From contig CAKZIX010000119.1 in assembly GCA_936936565.1 (NCBI GenBank), positions 1-64,000 on the forward strand: a stretch of 64,000 nt of DNA. The letters run 5' to 3'. The position numbers and the translations under genes were made by a program. The notes under the pieces were generated by a model, which was given only the letters and a program-made list of their open reading frames with translations, searched no databases and was not told the origin of the DNA. Shown piece after piece: positions 25,169 to 32,882 of the stretch; within the stretch, counting starts at the first letter, position 1, and each line of letters starts with the position of its first letter. Origin of the DNA: an uncultured Nocardiaceae bacterium (GTDB lineage: Bacteria; Actinomycetota; Actinomycetes; Mycobacteriales; Mycobacteriaceae).

Positions 25169-26356
25169 TCAGTCTGTCTGACTGCGGAGGTAGCGACCGA
25201 AGTGCGGCACGGTGAATCCGATGCTGCCGCGCTCGGCCGAATAGATGAGCCCCTTCTTGATGAGCCCGTCGCGCGCGGGCGACAACGATGCCGGCTTGCG
25301 CTCCAGGTGTTTTGCGATCGCCGCCGTCGCGACGGGGCCGTCGTCGCCCGCCAGATCGGCCATCGCACGCATGTACTCCCGCTCCGCCGGAGTGGCACGC
25401 TCGTACCGAGATCCGAAGAAACCGACGGCCAATTCCTCCTCGGCGGTAGGCGCGGCGACCTCGACATCCTCGGCGGTGATCGGGCTGTCGGGGGCCAGAT
25501 CCCAGGTGGCCTTGCCGTAGGCCTGCACGAAATACGGATAGCCGTCGGCCTTGACGTACAGCGCGTCGAGCGCCTCGTCGGTGTACTTGACGTCCTCGCG
25601 CTCGGCGGGCGCGATCAGCGCCACGTCGGCGGACTCGCGGTCGAGGCGGTCGATGCGGTGATAGCTGAACAACCGCTCGGAGTAGCTCTTCGACGCCGAC
25701 AGCACCGCGGGCAGGTGCGGCAGTCCGGCGCCCACGACGATCAGCGGCGCGGCGTCCTGACTCAGTTCGTGGCAGGCACCGCAGATGGCCGAGACGTCCG
25801 CCGCGCCGATGTCCTGCATCTCGTCGATGAAGATCGCGATGCCCACGCCGACGTCGCGGGCCAGCGCCGAGGCGTCGAGCAGCAGTTCCACGAGGTCGAT
25901 CTCGATGTCGCCGGAATCGGCGCGGCCGCTGACCGTCGGCACGTCGATGCCCGGTTGCCAGCGTTCGCGCATGCCCTTGTCGGCGCTGGCCCGCAGGGCG
26001 AACGCCTTGAGGGTGCCGAGAAAGTCGTCGACCCGTTCCGGATCGCGGTGCGCGGTGGCGATCGCGCGGATCGCCATGTGCAGCGCCGAGGACAACGGGC
26101 GGCGCAGATCCTGATCGGGCCGGGCTTCGATCTTGCCGGTGCCCCATCCGCGCGCGACGGCCGCCGAGCGCAACTGGTTGAGCAGCACCGTCTTTCCGAC
26201 GCCGCGCAGTCCGGTGAGCACCACACTGCGTTCGGGCCGGCCGCGCGCGATGCGCTCGAGCACGACGTCGAACGCCGTCAACTGCTTGCCCCGGCCCGCC
26301 AGCTCGGGCGGGCGCTGACCGGCGCCGGGAGCATAGGGATTGCGCACCGGATCCAT
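25169..26356 (-). CDS. AAA/STAND-type ATPase with C-terminal winged helix
   Basis: A 395-residue P-loop ATPase. Walker A is GLRGVGKT (about residues 49-56) and Walker B is IFIDEMQD (about 172-179). A Cdc6/Orc1-like AAA lid leads into a winged-helix region (VATAAIAKHLERKPASLSPA then RDGLIKKGLIYSAERGSI). This is the archaeal-type AAA_16/ORC-like family common in actinobacteria. Target unknown. A short palindrome (TCTAGG 26396-26401 / CCTAGA 26408-26413) lies about 40 bases upstream and may be its operator. Confidence 0.85.
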   Translation of the reverse strand: MDPVRNPYAPGAGQRPPELAGRGKQLTAFDVVLERIARGRPERSVVLTGLRGVGKTVLLNQLRSAAVARGWGTGKIEARPDQDLRRPLSSALHMAIRAIATAHRDPERVDDFLGTLKAFALRASADKGMRERWQPGIDVPTVSGRADSGDIEIDLVELLLDASALARDVGVGIAIFIDEMQDIGAADVSAICGACHELSQDAAPLIVVGAGLPHLPAVLSASKSYSERLFSYHRIDRLDRESADVALIAPAEREDVKYTDEALDALYVKADGYPYFVQAYGKATWDLAPDSPITAEDVEVAAPTAEEELAVGFFGSRYERATPAEREYMRAMADLAGDDGPVATAAIAKHLERKPASLSPARDGLIKKGLIYSAERGSIGFTVPHFGRYLRSQTD

Positions 26357-26741
26357 GTGCCGACGATAAGACGCAATCGTCGGAATCTGGGGATGTCTAG
26401 GGCGTGTCCTAGATGTCGCCAGATTGCGCGGAGAACGCGCCGCGGGACGGACAATTCGGACCGATGATCATGCGTATCGCGCATGACACGCCGAATGTTT
26501 CACCCTCCGCTGGACAACCGCGGAGGCGCCTCGTAATCTTCTCGTGACTTCGCGCCTACCCGTCACACCGTGACAACGCGAGTCACCGCCTAATCGGAAC
26601 TCCGTCAGGAGACCCGAGCCGGGGACCCACCGCAGTATTGGGGTGAATCTCTGCGGCCTGAAACGGGCCGCGGGGTAGGGCACTCTTCCAGCCCGAACCC
26701 GTCAGCTAACTCGGTCGGCGGACAGGGAGAAACGGGGAACC
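26357..26741. other. Intergenic region holding two divergent promoters and a riboswitch
   Basis: About 385 bases between the divergent ATPase and NlpC/P60 genes. The left part carries the TCTAGG/CCTAGA palindrome; the middle carries GTGAC (26570-26574) and GTCAC (26582-26586), an inverted repeat of the kind bound by CRP-like proteins but not a perfect match; the right half is the ydaO-type leader described separately. No ORF is supported. Confidence 0.6.
26586..26738 (+). promoter_or_regulatory. ydaO/yuaA-type c-di-AMP riboswitch
   Basis: The leader of the NlpC/P60 gene contains the conserved ydaO elements in order: GGGGACCCACCG, TTGGGGTGAATC (about 26638-26649), GGGTAGGGCACTCTTCCAG and CCCGAACCCGTCAGCTAACT followed by CGGTCGGCGGACAGGGAGA. 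These are the signature blocks of the c-di-AMP riboswitch, which in actinobacteria typically controls rpf and NlpC/P60 cell-wall hydrolase genes. High c-di-AMP is expected to turn expression off. The 5' boundary is approximate. Confidence 0.9.
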
Positions 26742-27341
26742 GTGGGTAAGCACAGGCTGAAACAGGAGTCGCGACTTCCGATTTCCGTGCGAGGAGCCGT
26801 CGTCGCCGGCTCGGTCATCGCCGGAACGGTTGGACTCCCCGCCGCACAGGCGGCCGCCGCAACAATCGAGATTCCAGGTCTCGGCAAGTGGGACGTGCCC
26901 GACATGCCGGGCCTGCCGCCGACCGTCACACTGCCCGCCGTCGCTCCGATGGCACCGCCGCCGGCGCCGTTCTCGGCTCCGATGCAGGCCGCGCCGACGA
27001 ACATCGGCCAGAAGGCTCTCGACGCCGCCAAGACCAAGATCGGCACCTACTACGCGTGGGGCGCTGCCGGCCCGAACGCCTTCGACTGCTCCGGCTTGGT
27101 CCAGTGGGCCTACAAGCAGGCCGGTGTCTCGGTGCCGCGCACTTCCTACGACCAGGCCCGCGCGGGCGCGCCGGTCTCGATCGCCGATCTGAAGCCGGGC
27201 GACATCGTCATCACCAACGGTGGCGGCCACGCCGCGCTCTACGCGGGCGACGGCCAGATCCTGCACGCTTCCGTGGCCGGCACCCCGGTGCAGTACGCGC
27301 CGCTGCGCGAGCAGACGTTCTACGCCGCACGCCGCCTGTAG
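26742..27341 (+). CDS. Secreted NlpC/P60 peptidoglycan hydrolase
   Basis: A 199-residue exported protein: basic N-terminus, signal helix (VRGAVVAGSVIAGTVGLP, cleavage near AQAAAA), a Pro/Ala-rich stalk and a C-terminal NlpC/P60 domain. The catalytic Cys is in NAFDCSGLVQWAYKQAG (about residue 111), His in GGGHAALYAG and the third residue in GQILHASV. It probably cleaves D-Glu-mDAP-type bonds in stem peptides. Start GTG 26742 follows GGGGAA directly after the riboswitch. Confidence 0.92.
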   Translation: MGKHRLKQESRLPISVRGAVVAGSVIAGTVGLPAAQAAAATIEIPGLGKWDVPDMPGLPPTVTLPAVAPMAPPPAPFSAPMQAAPTNIGQKALDAAKTKIGTYYAWGAAGPNAFDCSGLVQWAYKQAGVSVPRTSYDQARAGAPVSIADLKPGDIVITNGGGHAALYAGDGQILHASVAGTPVQYAPLREQTFYAARRL

Positions 27342-27356
27342 CTCGTACCTCGTGTC

Positions 27357-27384
27357 CGAAGGCCCGTCCATGGTGGCGGGCCTT
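27357..27384 (+). terminator. Hairpin terminator after the NlpC/P60 gene
   Basis: AAGGCCCG (27359-27366) pairs with CGGGCCTT across a 10-base loop and is followed by a short T run, 16 bases after the stop codon. Confidence 0.7.
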
Positions 27385-27411
27385 TGTGCTGTCGGTCGTA
27401 CTGTGTGAGAC

Positions 27412-27783
27412 ATGGAATCGGTTCGCGTCGACGTCTGGGTGTGGGCGGTCCGGCTCGCCAAGACTCGCTCGGCCGCTGCCGCCGCCTGCCGGGGCGGACA
27501 TGTTCGGGTGAATGGCGTTTCGGCCAAACCCGCCACCGCGGTGAAACCGGGCGACGAGGTCCGGGTGCGCCTCGAGGGACGCGAACGGATCGTCGACGTG
27601 GTGCGGGTACTGCACGAGCGCGTCGGCGCCGCGATCGCCGCCGAGTGTCTGATCGACCGCTCGCCCGCGCCGCCACCGCGCGAGATCGTCGCGTCGCTGC
27701 CGGTGCGCGACCGCGGGGCCGGACGGCCGACCAAACGCGACCGCCGCGAGACCGATCGCCTCCTGGGCCGCACCCCGCACTGA
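27412..27783 (+). CDS. S4-domain RNA-binding protein (HslR-like)
   Basis: A 123-residue protein with an N-terminal S4 fold, MESVRVDVWVWAVRLAKTRS then GGHVRVNGVSAKPATAVKPG, and a basic tail (GRPTKRDRRETDRLLGR). This matches HslR/RqcP-like S4 proteins that bind stalled 50S subunits or rRNA. ATG 27412 lacks a strong ribosome binding site. It stands alone between a terminator and the PLP-enzyme gene. Confidence 0.88.
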   Translation: MESVRVDVWVWAVRLAKTRSAAAAACRGGHVRVNGVSAKPATAVKPGDEVRVRLEGRERIVDVVRVLHERVGAAIAAECLIDRSPAPPPREIVASLPVRDRGAGRPTKRDRRETDRLLGRTPH

Positions 27784-27894
27784 CTCCGAAGCGACCTGGA
27801 CCGCTGGGCGGCGTCGAATTTCGCAGACCCACCACATTGTCACAGACGTAGCAGGGGCTGCGAAGGTGGACGGAGTCTGCGAGAGGATGAAGCG

Positions 27895-29073
27895 GTGACA
27901 GTCGATGCGGCGACGATGGCGAGGCTCGGCGAGGCGGTCCGGGATCTGAGTGCTCCGGTGGGGGTGCTGGATCTGGACGCGTTGGATGCCAATGCCGACG
28001 ATCTGATGCGCCGCGCCGCCGGTAAGCCGATCCGGGTGGCCAGCAAGTCGGTGCGCTGTCGCGACGTGCTGCGCCGGGTACTCGCGCGCGACGGCTTTCG
28101 CGGCATCCTCGCCTACACGCTCGCCGAGGCGCTGTGGCTGGCCGACGAGTTCGACGACATCGTCGTCGGCTATCCGACGGGCGACCTCGCGGCCCTGCGC
28201 GCGCTGGGCGCCGATTCCACAGCCGCCCAACGCATTACGCTGATGATCGACGACCCAGCGCAGCTCGACCTGATCGAACATGTGGTGTCGGCGCCGGTTC
28301 GGGTGTGCCTGGATTTGGATGCCTCGCTCGAGCTGGGCGGCGGCCGGGTCCACATCGGCGCCCGTCGCTCACCGTTGCGCACGCCGGATCAGGCCGTCGA
28401 TTTGGCGCGTAATATACTGCGCCGCAAGCAGTTTCAGGTCGTCGGCTTGATGTGCTACGAGGCGCAGATCGCCGGTGTCGGCAACGATGCGGGTTCCCTG
28501 CCCAATCGGACCGCCATTCGCGCGATGCAAATGCTGTCCGCGCGCGAGCTGCGTGATCGACGCGCACAGGTGGTGACCGCCGTGCAGGACGTGACGCGGC
28601 TCGAGTTCGTCAACGGCGGCGGCACCGGCAGCGTCGAGGCCACCGCCGCCGAGCCCGCCGTCACCGAAATCGCCGCCGGCTCGGGGCTTTACGGCCCCAC
28701 ATTGTTCGACACGTACCGGCATTTCCAGCCTCGGCCCGCCGCCTTCTTCGTTCTCGATGTAGTCCGCAAGCCCACACCCGACATCGCTACCGTGCTCGGC
28801 GGCGGCTGGATCGCCTCCGGCGCGACCGGCGCGGACCGCCAGCCCACCCCCGCCTGGCCGCCGGGGCTCGCACTCACCGACCTCGAGGGCGCCGGGGAAG
28901 TGCAGACCCCGCTCACCGGAGCCGGCGCGCTGCGCGTGGGCGACCGAGTCTGGTTCCGGCACACCAAGGCCGGTGAACTGTGCGAACACCTCAACGAGTT
29001 GCACGCGATCGGCGAAGATTCGACTCGGACCGCGATCGCCACCTATCGCGGCGAGCGACAGGCCTTCCTGTGA
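27895..29073 (+). CDS. Alanine racemase/D-threonine aldolase-fold PLP enzyme (amino acid deaminase/aldolase)
   Basis: A 392-residue fold-type III PLP enzyme. The Schiff-base lysine is in RVASKSVRC (about residue 50) after VLDLDALDANADD. Downstream are DLDASLELGGGRVHIGARRS, FVNGGGTGS (phosphate binding) and EIAAGSGLYGP, then the beta-barrel C-terminal domain. This is the actinobacterial branch usually annotated amino acid deaminase/aldolase, often beside a lactone oxidase; that neighbour is missing here. Start GTG 27895, ribosome binding site GAGAGGA. Confidence 0.85.
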   Translation: MTVDAATMARLGEAVRDLSAPVGVLDLDALDANADDLMRRAAGKPIRVASKSVRCRDVLRRVLARDGFRGILAYTLAEALWLADEFDDIVVGYPTGDLAALRALGADSTAAQRITLMIDDPAQLDLIEHVVSAPVRVCLDLDASLELGGGRVHIGARRSPLRTPDQAVDLARNILRRKQFQVVGLMCYEAQIAGVGNDAGSLPNRTAIRAMQMLSARELRDRRAQVVTAVQDVTRLEFVNGGGTGSVEATAAEPAVTEIAAGSGLYGPTLFDTYRHFQPRPAAFFVLDVVRKPTPDIATVLGGGWIASGATGADRQPTPAWPPGLALTDLEGAGEVQTPLTGAGALRVGDRVWFRHTKAGELCEHLNELHAIGEDSTRTAIATYRGERQAFL

Positions 29074-29120
29074 TCGGAGCATCCCGGACCAGGGCGTGTG
29101 CACGGCGCAGTAGCGTCGGA

Positions 29121-30374
29121 CTACCTATCGGACAGGTTCGACGATCCGACGGCGGCCAGCCGCGCGGCGCGGGCGCGTAGGTACCGCTGACGCGGCACGC
29201 TCGACGTGAGCTGCGCCGCCTGCTCGTACGAATTCTTCGCGGCCGCAACGTCTCCCGACATCTCGAGCAGATGTGCGCGCACGGCGTGGAACCGGTGGTG
29301 GGTACCGAGCCGCGGCTCCAGGGCGCGCAGTTTCGCCAACCCGACCACCGGGCCCACCGCCATCGCGACCGCGACCGCCTGGTTGAGCTCCACCATCGGG
29401 TTGTCCGACATGCTCGCGAGCACTCCGTACAGCGCCGCGATCTGCGGCCAGTCGGTGTCGGCCGCGGTGGGCGCCTCGTCGTGCAGCGCCGCGATGGCCG
29501 CCTGAATCTGGTACTGCCCCACCGGACCTCGCTGCATCGCCGTCGTCACCAGTTCGGTGCCCTCGGCGATGGCGGCGCGGTCCCACAGGTCGCGGTCCTG
29601 CTCGTCCATGGGCACCAGCTCGCCACCCCGATTCACCCGCGCCGCACGTCGGGCGTCGGTGAGCAACAGCAGCGCCAACAACCCGGCCACCTCGCTGTCG
29701 TCGGGTCGCATCCGGTGCACCATCCGCGTCAAACGGATTGCCTCCCCGGACAATTCGGCGCTCTGCAGGTTGGGTCCCGACGTAGTCGCGTAGCCCTCGT
29801 TGAAGATCAGGTACAGCACGTGCAGGACCGCCGCCAACCCGTCCGAGGGCATCCGAAACGCCGCACCGCTGTCCTTGATCGCCTTCTTGGCACGCGAAAT
29901 GCGCCGCGCCATCGTCGTTTCCGGGACGAGGAAGGCACGGGCGATCTCGCCCGTCGTCAAGCCACCCACCGCACGCAACGTGAGCGCGATCTGCGACGCC
30001 GGGGTCAGCGACTCGTGGCAACACAGAAACAACAGCACCAGCGAATCGTCGCTGCCCGGGACCGCCCGATCCGCCGCCGGCGCCAGCCAATCCTCGGGCA
30101 GCACCCGTTGCGCCACCGCGTGTTCCCGCTCCCGCCGCGACTGGTCGCGGCGCAACAGGTCGGTGAGCCGGCGCGCCGCGACCGTGATCAGCCAGGCGCG
30201 CGGACTGTCCGGCACGCCCTCGTCGGGCCACTGGGTGGCCGCCGCGAGCAGCGCCTCCTGCACGGCATCCTCGGCGGTGTCGAAGTTGCCGTAGCGGCGC
30301 ACCAGCGCACCGAGCACCTGCGGCGCAAGGTCGCGCAGCAGGCGCTCGATGTGATTGTCAGGCCTCCGGACCAT
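29121..30374 (-). CDS. ECF sigma factor, ECF42 type (with C-terminal TPR-like extension)
   Basis: A 417-residue sigma factor. Region 2 is around FDTAEDAVQEALLAAATQWP and PRAWLITVAARRLTDLLRRD; region 4 is LTLRAVGGLTTGEIARAFLV with PETTMARRISRAKKAI. A long C-terminal helical (DUF6596/TPR-like) part follows: VLYLIFNEGYA and AAIAALHDEAPTAADTDW. This architecture beside a DGPF/YCII gene is the ECF42 signature. ATG 30374 overlaps the DGPF gene end by 17 bases. No anti-sigma gene is present, as expected for the group. Confidence 0.9.
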   Translation of the reverse strand: MVRRPDNHIERLLRDLAPQVLGALVRRYGNFDTAEDAVQEALLAAATQWPDEGVPDSPRAWLITVAARRLTDLLRRDQSRREREHAVAQRVLPEDWLAPAADRAVPGSDDSLVLLFLCCHESLTPASQIALTLRAVGGLTTGEIARAFLVPETTMARRISRAKKAIKDSGAAFRMPSDGLAAVLHVLYLIFNEGYATTSGPNLQSAELSGEAIRLTRMVHRMRPDDSEVAGLLALLLLTDARRAARVNRGGELVPMDEQDRDLWDRAAIAEGTELVTTAMQRGPVGQYQIQAAIAALHDEAPTAADTDWPQIAALYGVLASMSDNPMVELNQAVAVAMAVGPVVGLAKLRALEPRLGTHHRFHAVRAHLLEMSGDVAAAKNSYEQAAQLTSSVPRQRYLRARAARLAAVGSSNLSDR

Positions 30375-30771
30375 CGGGGGCGGACTCGCCGATCGGCCGA
30401 ATGTCGGCAAACGTGGTGCTGGCGAGTGCCGCGGGTGCCGGGCACTTGGCCAGCTTCGCACCGATTTCCGTTGCGCGGTCGAAGCTTTCGCACTCCACGA
30501 TCCAGAATCCGGCAAGCACCTCTTCGGTTTCGGCGTACGGCCCGTCGGTGACGACGATCTCGTCGGTGCCGCTGATGCGCCGCGACAGCACCGGCGCCTC
30601 CAGCCCGTAGGTGGCGACGAGTTCACCCGACTCCTCGAGTTCCCGATTGAACTTCGTCATGAATTCGACCATTCCGCCGAACTCTTCGGGCGTCCAGGCC
30701 GGGGCGCCGGGCTTGCCCGCCATGCCGTCGTACTCGCGCTGCGATGCATAGGTCAAGATCATGTATTTCAT
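30358..30771 (-). CDS. DGPF/YCII-related protein, partner of the ECF42 sigma factor
   Basis: A 137-residue YCII-fold protein with MKYMILTYASQREYDGM at the N-terminus and the family motif in DGPYAETEEVLAGFWIVE (canonical DGPFAETKE). DGPF proteins accompany ECF42 sigma factors; their enzymatic role is undefined. It is the middle gene of a three-gene operon (67-aa protein, DGPF, sigma). Confidence 0.9.
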   Translation of the reverse strand: MKYMILTYASQREYDGMAGKPGAPAWTPEEFGGMVEFMTKFNRELEESGELVATYGLEAPVLSRRISGTDEIVVTDGPYAETEEVLAGFWIVECESFDRATEIGAKLAKCPAPAALASTTFADIRPIGESAPDGPEA

Positions 30772-30865
30772 GGCTTCATCCTTCTCCGGTCCGGCACCCG
30801 TGCGGTGCCGTTCAGCGGAGACGTCGAAGCCCGACCTCGATTCCGGACACGCTCCGGCAGGATTC

Positions 30866-31069
30866 TCAGGCCGCGCGCAGGACCCGCTGCGAACGCGCGT
30901 GCGCGGCGGCAGCAAGGGCGCGCTCACGTTCGGCGTCCGGGCCACCCAGGGAGGCCAGGTGCTCGTGCAGCCGTGATTTGGCCTCGAACCAGGCGGCCAC
31001 GGTGCTGGCAGGCGCATCGGCAGCGGGACGACCGACCGACAGCGCGGTCATCTCGATCAGCACGTTCAT
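30866..31069 (-). CDS. 67-aa hypothetical protein heading the ECF42 operon
   Basis: A short helical protein starting MNVLIEMTALSVGRPAAD, with AWFEAKSRLHEHLASLGGPD and an Ala/Arg-rich C-terminal helix. AAGGAGG lies 6 nt before ATG 31069, one of the best ribosome binding sites in the window. It precedes the DGPF gene by 94 bases. No recognised family; co-transcription suggests a link to the sigma system. Confidence 0.65.
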   Translation of the reverse strand: MNVLIEMTALSVGRPAADAPASTVAAWFEAKSRLHEHLASLGGPDAERERALAAAAHARSQRVLRAA

Positions 31070-31239
31070 CTCGGTCCTCCTTTTCCGATGCTGGCGCTGA
31101 GTCCTACTCTTCCGTCGCCAGCAAGCTTCCTACCGTTACGTCGAACCGGAAACTCATTTTTCGACATGCTTGTGGTGGAATCGGAAAATTCGATGCCGTT
31201 TGGTTGTCACATCGCGTGGCGCCGCGGTGTCCGAGGGAT

Positions 31240-31680
31240 ATGCAAACCATCACCGTCGAACGCGTGATCGCAGCTCCCCTGGAAGCCGTCTTCTCCTGGG
31301 TTGCCAACCAGGACAATTACATTCATGCGCCGATGGTGTTTCGGCAGCGGCTGGTGCGCCCCGGCGTGCACGGCGGTTACAGCGCCGGCGCCGAGCATGT
31401 CCGGTGGCTGGCGATCGGCTGGTTTCGCGAATCGGTGACGGCGATCGATCCGCCGCACACCATCGACTACGCGGTGGATCGCAGCTTCCCGCCGTCCCGC
31501 CACGAATCCGGACGCCTCACCTTCACCGCGGTGCCGGCGGGCACCCATGTGCACTGGACGACGACCGCACAGATACGGATTCCGCTGATCGGCGACGCGG
31601 CAACCCGGATCGTCGGCCGCCCGCTGACCACCGCCCTGTTCTCGCAGGTACTTGCCGCCGCCGACCGGGCGCTGACCTAG
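31240..31680 (+). CDS. SRPBCC (START-like) family protein
   Basis: A 146-residue protein with the N-terminal strand-helix signature MQTITVERVIAAPLEAVFSW and the central strands of a polyketide-cyclase/START fold (PHTIDYAVDRSF, GTHVHWTTTAQI). It would form a hydrophobic ligand cavity; the ligand is unknown. ATG 31240 follows GAGGG closely. Its stop overlaps the convergent glyoxalase-like gene by 4 bases and it is divergent from the ECF42 operon. Confidence 0.8.
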   Translation: MQTITVERVIAAPLEAVFSWVANQDNYIHAPMVFRQRLVRPGVHGGYSAGAEHVRWLAIGWFRESVTAIDPPHTIDYAVDRSFPPSRHESGRLTFTAVPAGTHVHWTTTAQIRIPLIGDAATRIVGRPLTTALFSQVLAAADRALT

Positions 31681-32264
31681 GGCTGCGAATTCTCGATCTC
31701 GGCGAGCATGTCCTGCGCCCGCGCCAACTCCTCGGGTGTCGCGGTCGCCCCGAAGCGCCGCAGCCCGGTCTCGAGCACCCGTTGCGCGGTGGCGTCGTCG
31801 TTCTTGAAGTCCATGAAGATGCGGGCGTTGTCGAGCACCTTCGACAGACCCGCCAGCTGCTTGGCGCCGCCGTATTCCGGATCGGGCTCACCGTGCCGTA
31901 TGTAGATGACGCCGTTGCCGACCGGGTCGACCACGGTGAACCGGGTCTGGCCGGGGCGAAAGCGGGTTATGCGTGGCCGCCCCTGCGCGGGCACGCGCCC
32001 GAAACGTGCCTTGAGCGCCGCTTTGAACTCCGCGTGCAACTGCGCCGCGTCGTCGACCATGACCAGACAGCCCAGGTACGCCTGCTCGGCGGTGAGATCT
32101 GCGAGTTTCGGAGTGGGTCCGAAGTGCAGCACCGCCCCGTCCCGCTCGACGACGCCGTAGGTGTACGGCCGGTGCATCTCGTAGGTGACCACGTAACCGA
32201 GAGCCGTGTAGAAGTCGAGGGTTTCACGCAGGTTCCCCGACCACAGGACTGGGATCGATTGCAC
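31677..32264 (-). CDS. Glyoxalase/bleomycin-resistance-fold (VOC) protein
   Basis: A 195-residue protein beginning MQSIPVLWSGNLRETLDFY, the first beta-alpha-beta of a VOC domain. GRPRITRFRPGQTRFTVVDP and GNGVIYIRHGEPD give the second half, and a C-terminal helical tail follows. GTG 32264 has AAGGAG 7 nt before it. VOC proteins of this kind bind drugs or act as dioxygenases/isomerases; here unresolved. Confidence 0.8.
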   Translation of the reverse strand: MQSIPVLWSGNLRETLDFYTALGYVVTYEMHRPYTYGVVERDGAVLHFGPTPKLADLTAEQAYLGCLVMVDDAAQLHAEFKAALKARFGRVPAQGRPRITRFRPGQTRFTVVDPVGNGVIYIRHGEPDPEYGGAKQLAGLSKVLDNARIFMDFKNDDATAQRVLETGLRRFGATATPEELARAQDMLAEIENSQP

Positions 32265-32428
32265 GCTGTTACTCCTTACGTCGTACGTTGAGCGTAAGGC
32301 AACGATCCTTTGGTCCTGCTGCGAACGATCGGTCCTCGACGTCGCCGAGCCGCTGCGCGCAGCGATCCACCTTGCAGTCTGGGTCCAGGTATCGACCGCG
32401 GCGTGATGCACGCCGCGCGATACGCGCG

Positions 32429-32501
32429 GGACTGAGCGCCCACTTTCGAAGCTTGCGAGGCACATTCGGCCATCTCGACGCTGAAAGTGGGCGCTCAGTC
32501 C
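32429..32501. repeat. Perfect 19-bp inverted repeat
   Basis: GGACTGAGCGCCCACTTTC (32429-32447) and GAAAGTGGGCGCTCAGTCC (32483-32501) are exact reverse complements around a 35-base spacer in the gap between the VOC gene and the 85-aa gene. It has no flanking ORF and no T run. It resembles, in theme, the other intergenic palindromes of this window and may be a REP-like element or an attenuator. Confidence 0.75.
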
Positions 32502-32542
32502 GAGCGGCCCACGGTGACAGCGGTGCGATGTGATCCAGGCAG

Positions 32543-32800
32543 CTACCGCGCCAGCACCGCCGTCGTCACCGCGGCGCCCGTCATGCCCAACTCGTGCGCC
32601 CACACGTCGAGCCAGCCGTGCAGCGTGGCGTCGTGGCCGTCGGCGGTGAGCTCCTCCGAGAGCAGCACCCCGACGAGGGCTTGGTTCTGGTTGACCACGC
32701 GGCCGGGCAGCCAGCTCAGGATCCACCAGTCTTCGGTAGCTTGCGTGGCGTAGTGCGGTGTGGAGTCGCTGACGATGCGGTCTTCGTCGATGGTGATCAA
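32543..32800 (-). CDS. 85-aa hypothetical protein
   Basis: The protein runs MITIDEDRIVSDSTPHYATQ then EDWWILSWLPGRVVNQNQAL to HELGMTGAAVTTAVLAR. TTG 32800 is preferred because CAGGAG lies 7 nt before it; the longer frame starting at 32830 lacks one. A Trp-rich, mostly alpha/beta mini-protein of unknown function, between dnaB and the inverted repeat. Confidence 0.65.
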   Translation of the reverse strand: MITIDEDRIVSDSTPHYATQATEDWWILSWLPGRVVNQNQALVGVLLSEELTADGHDATLHGWLDVWAHELGMTGAAVTTAVLAR

Positions 32801-32882
32801 CGAAATTCTCCTGAAGGTGTTGGTACTCAACCTCTTTCGAGCCTATCGCTGCGGTGCACGATCGCCGCGCCGGTGGAACGTT

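Noticed and set aside
26570..26586. CRP/GlxR site upstream of the NlpC/P60 riboswitch
   Set aside because: GTGAC and GTCAC form an inverted repeat, but the core does not match TGTGA-N6-TCACA, so I list it only as part of the intergenic region.
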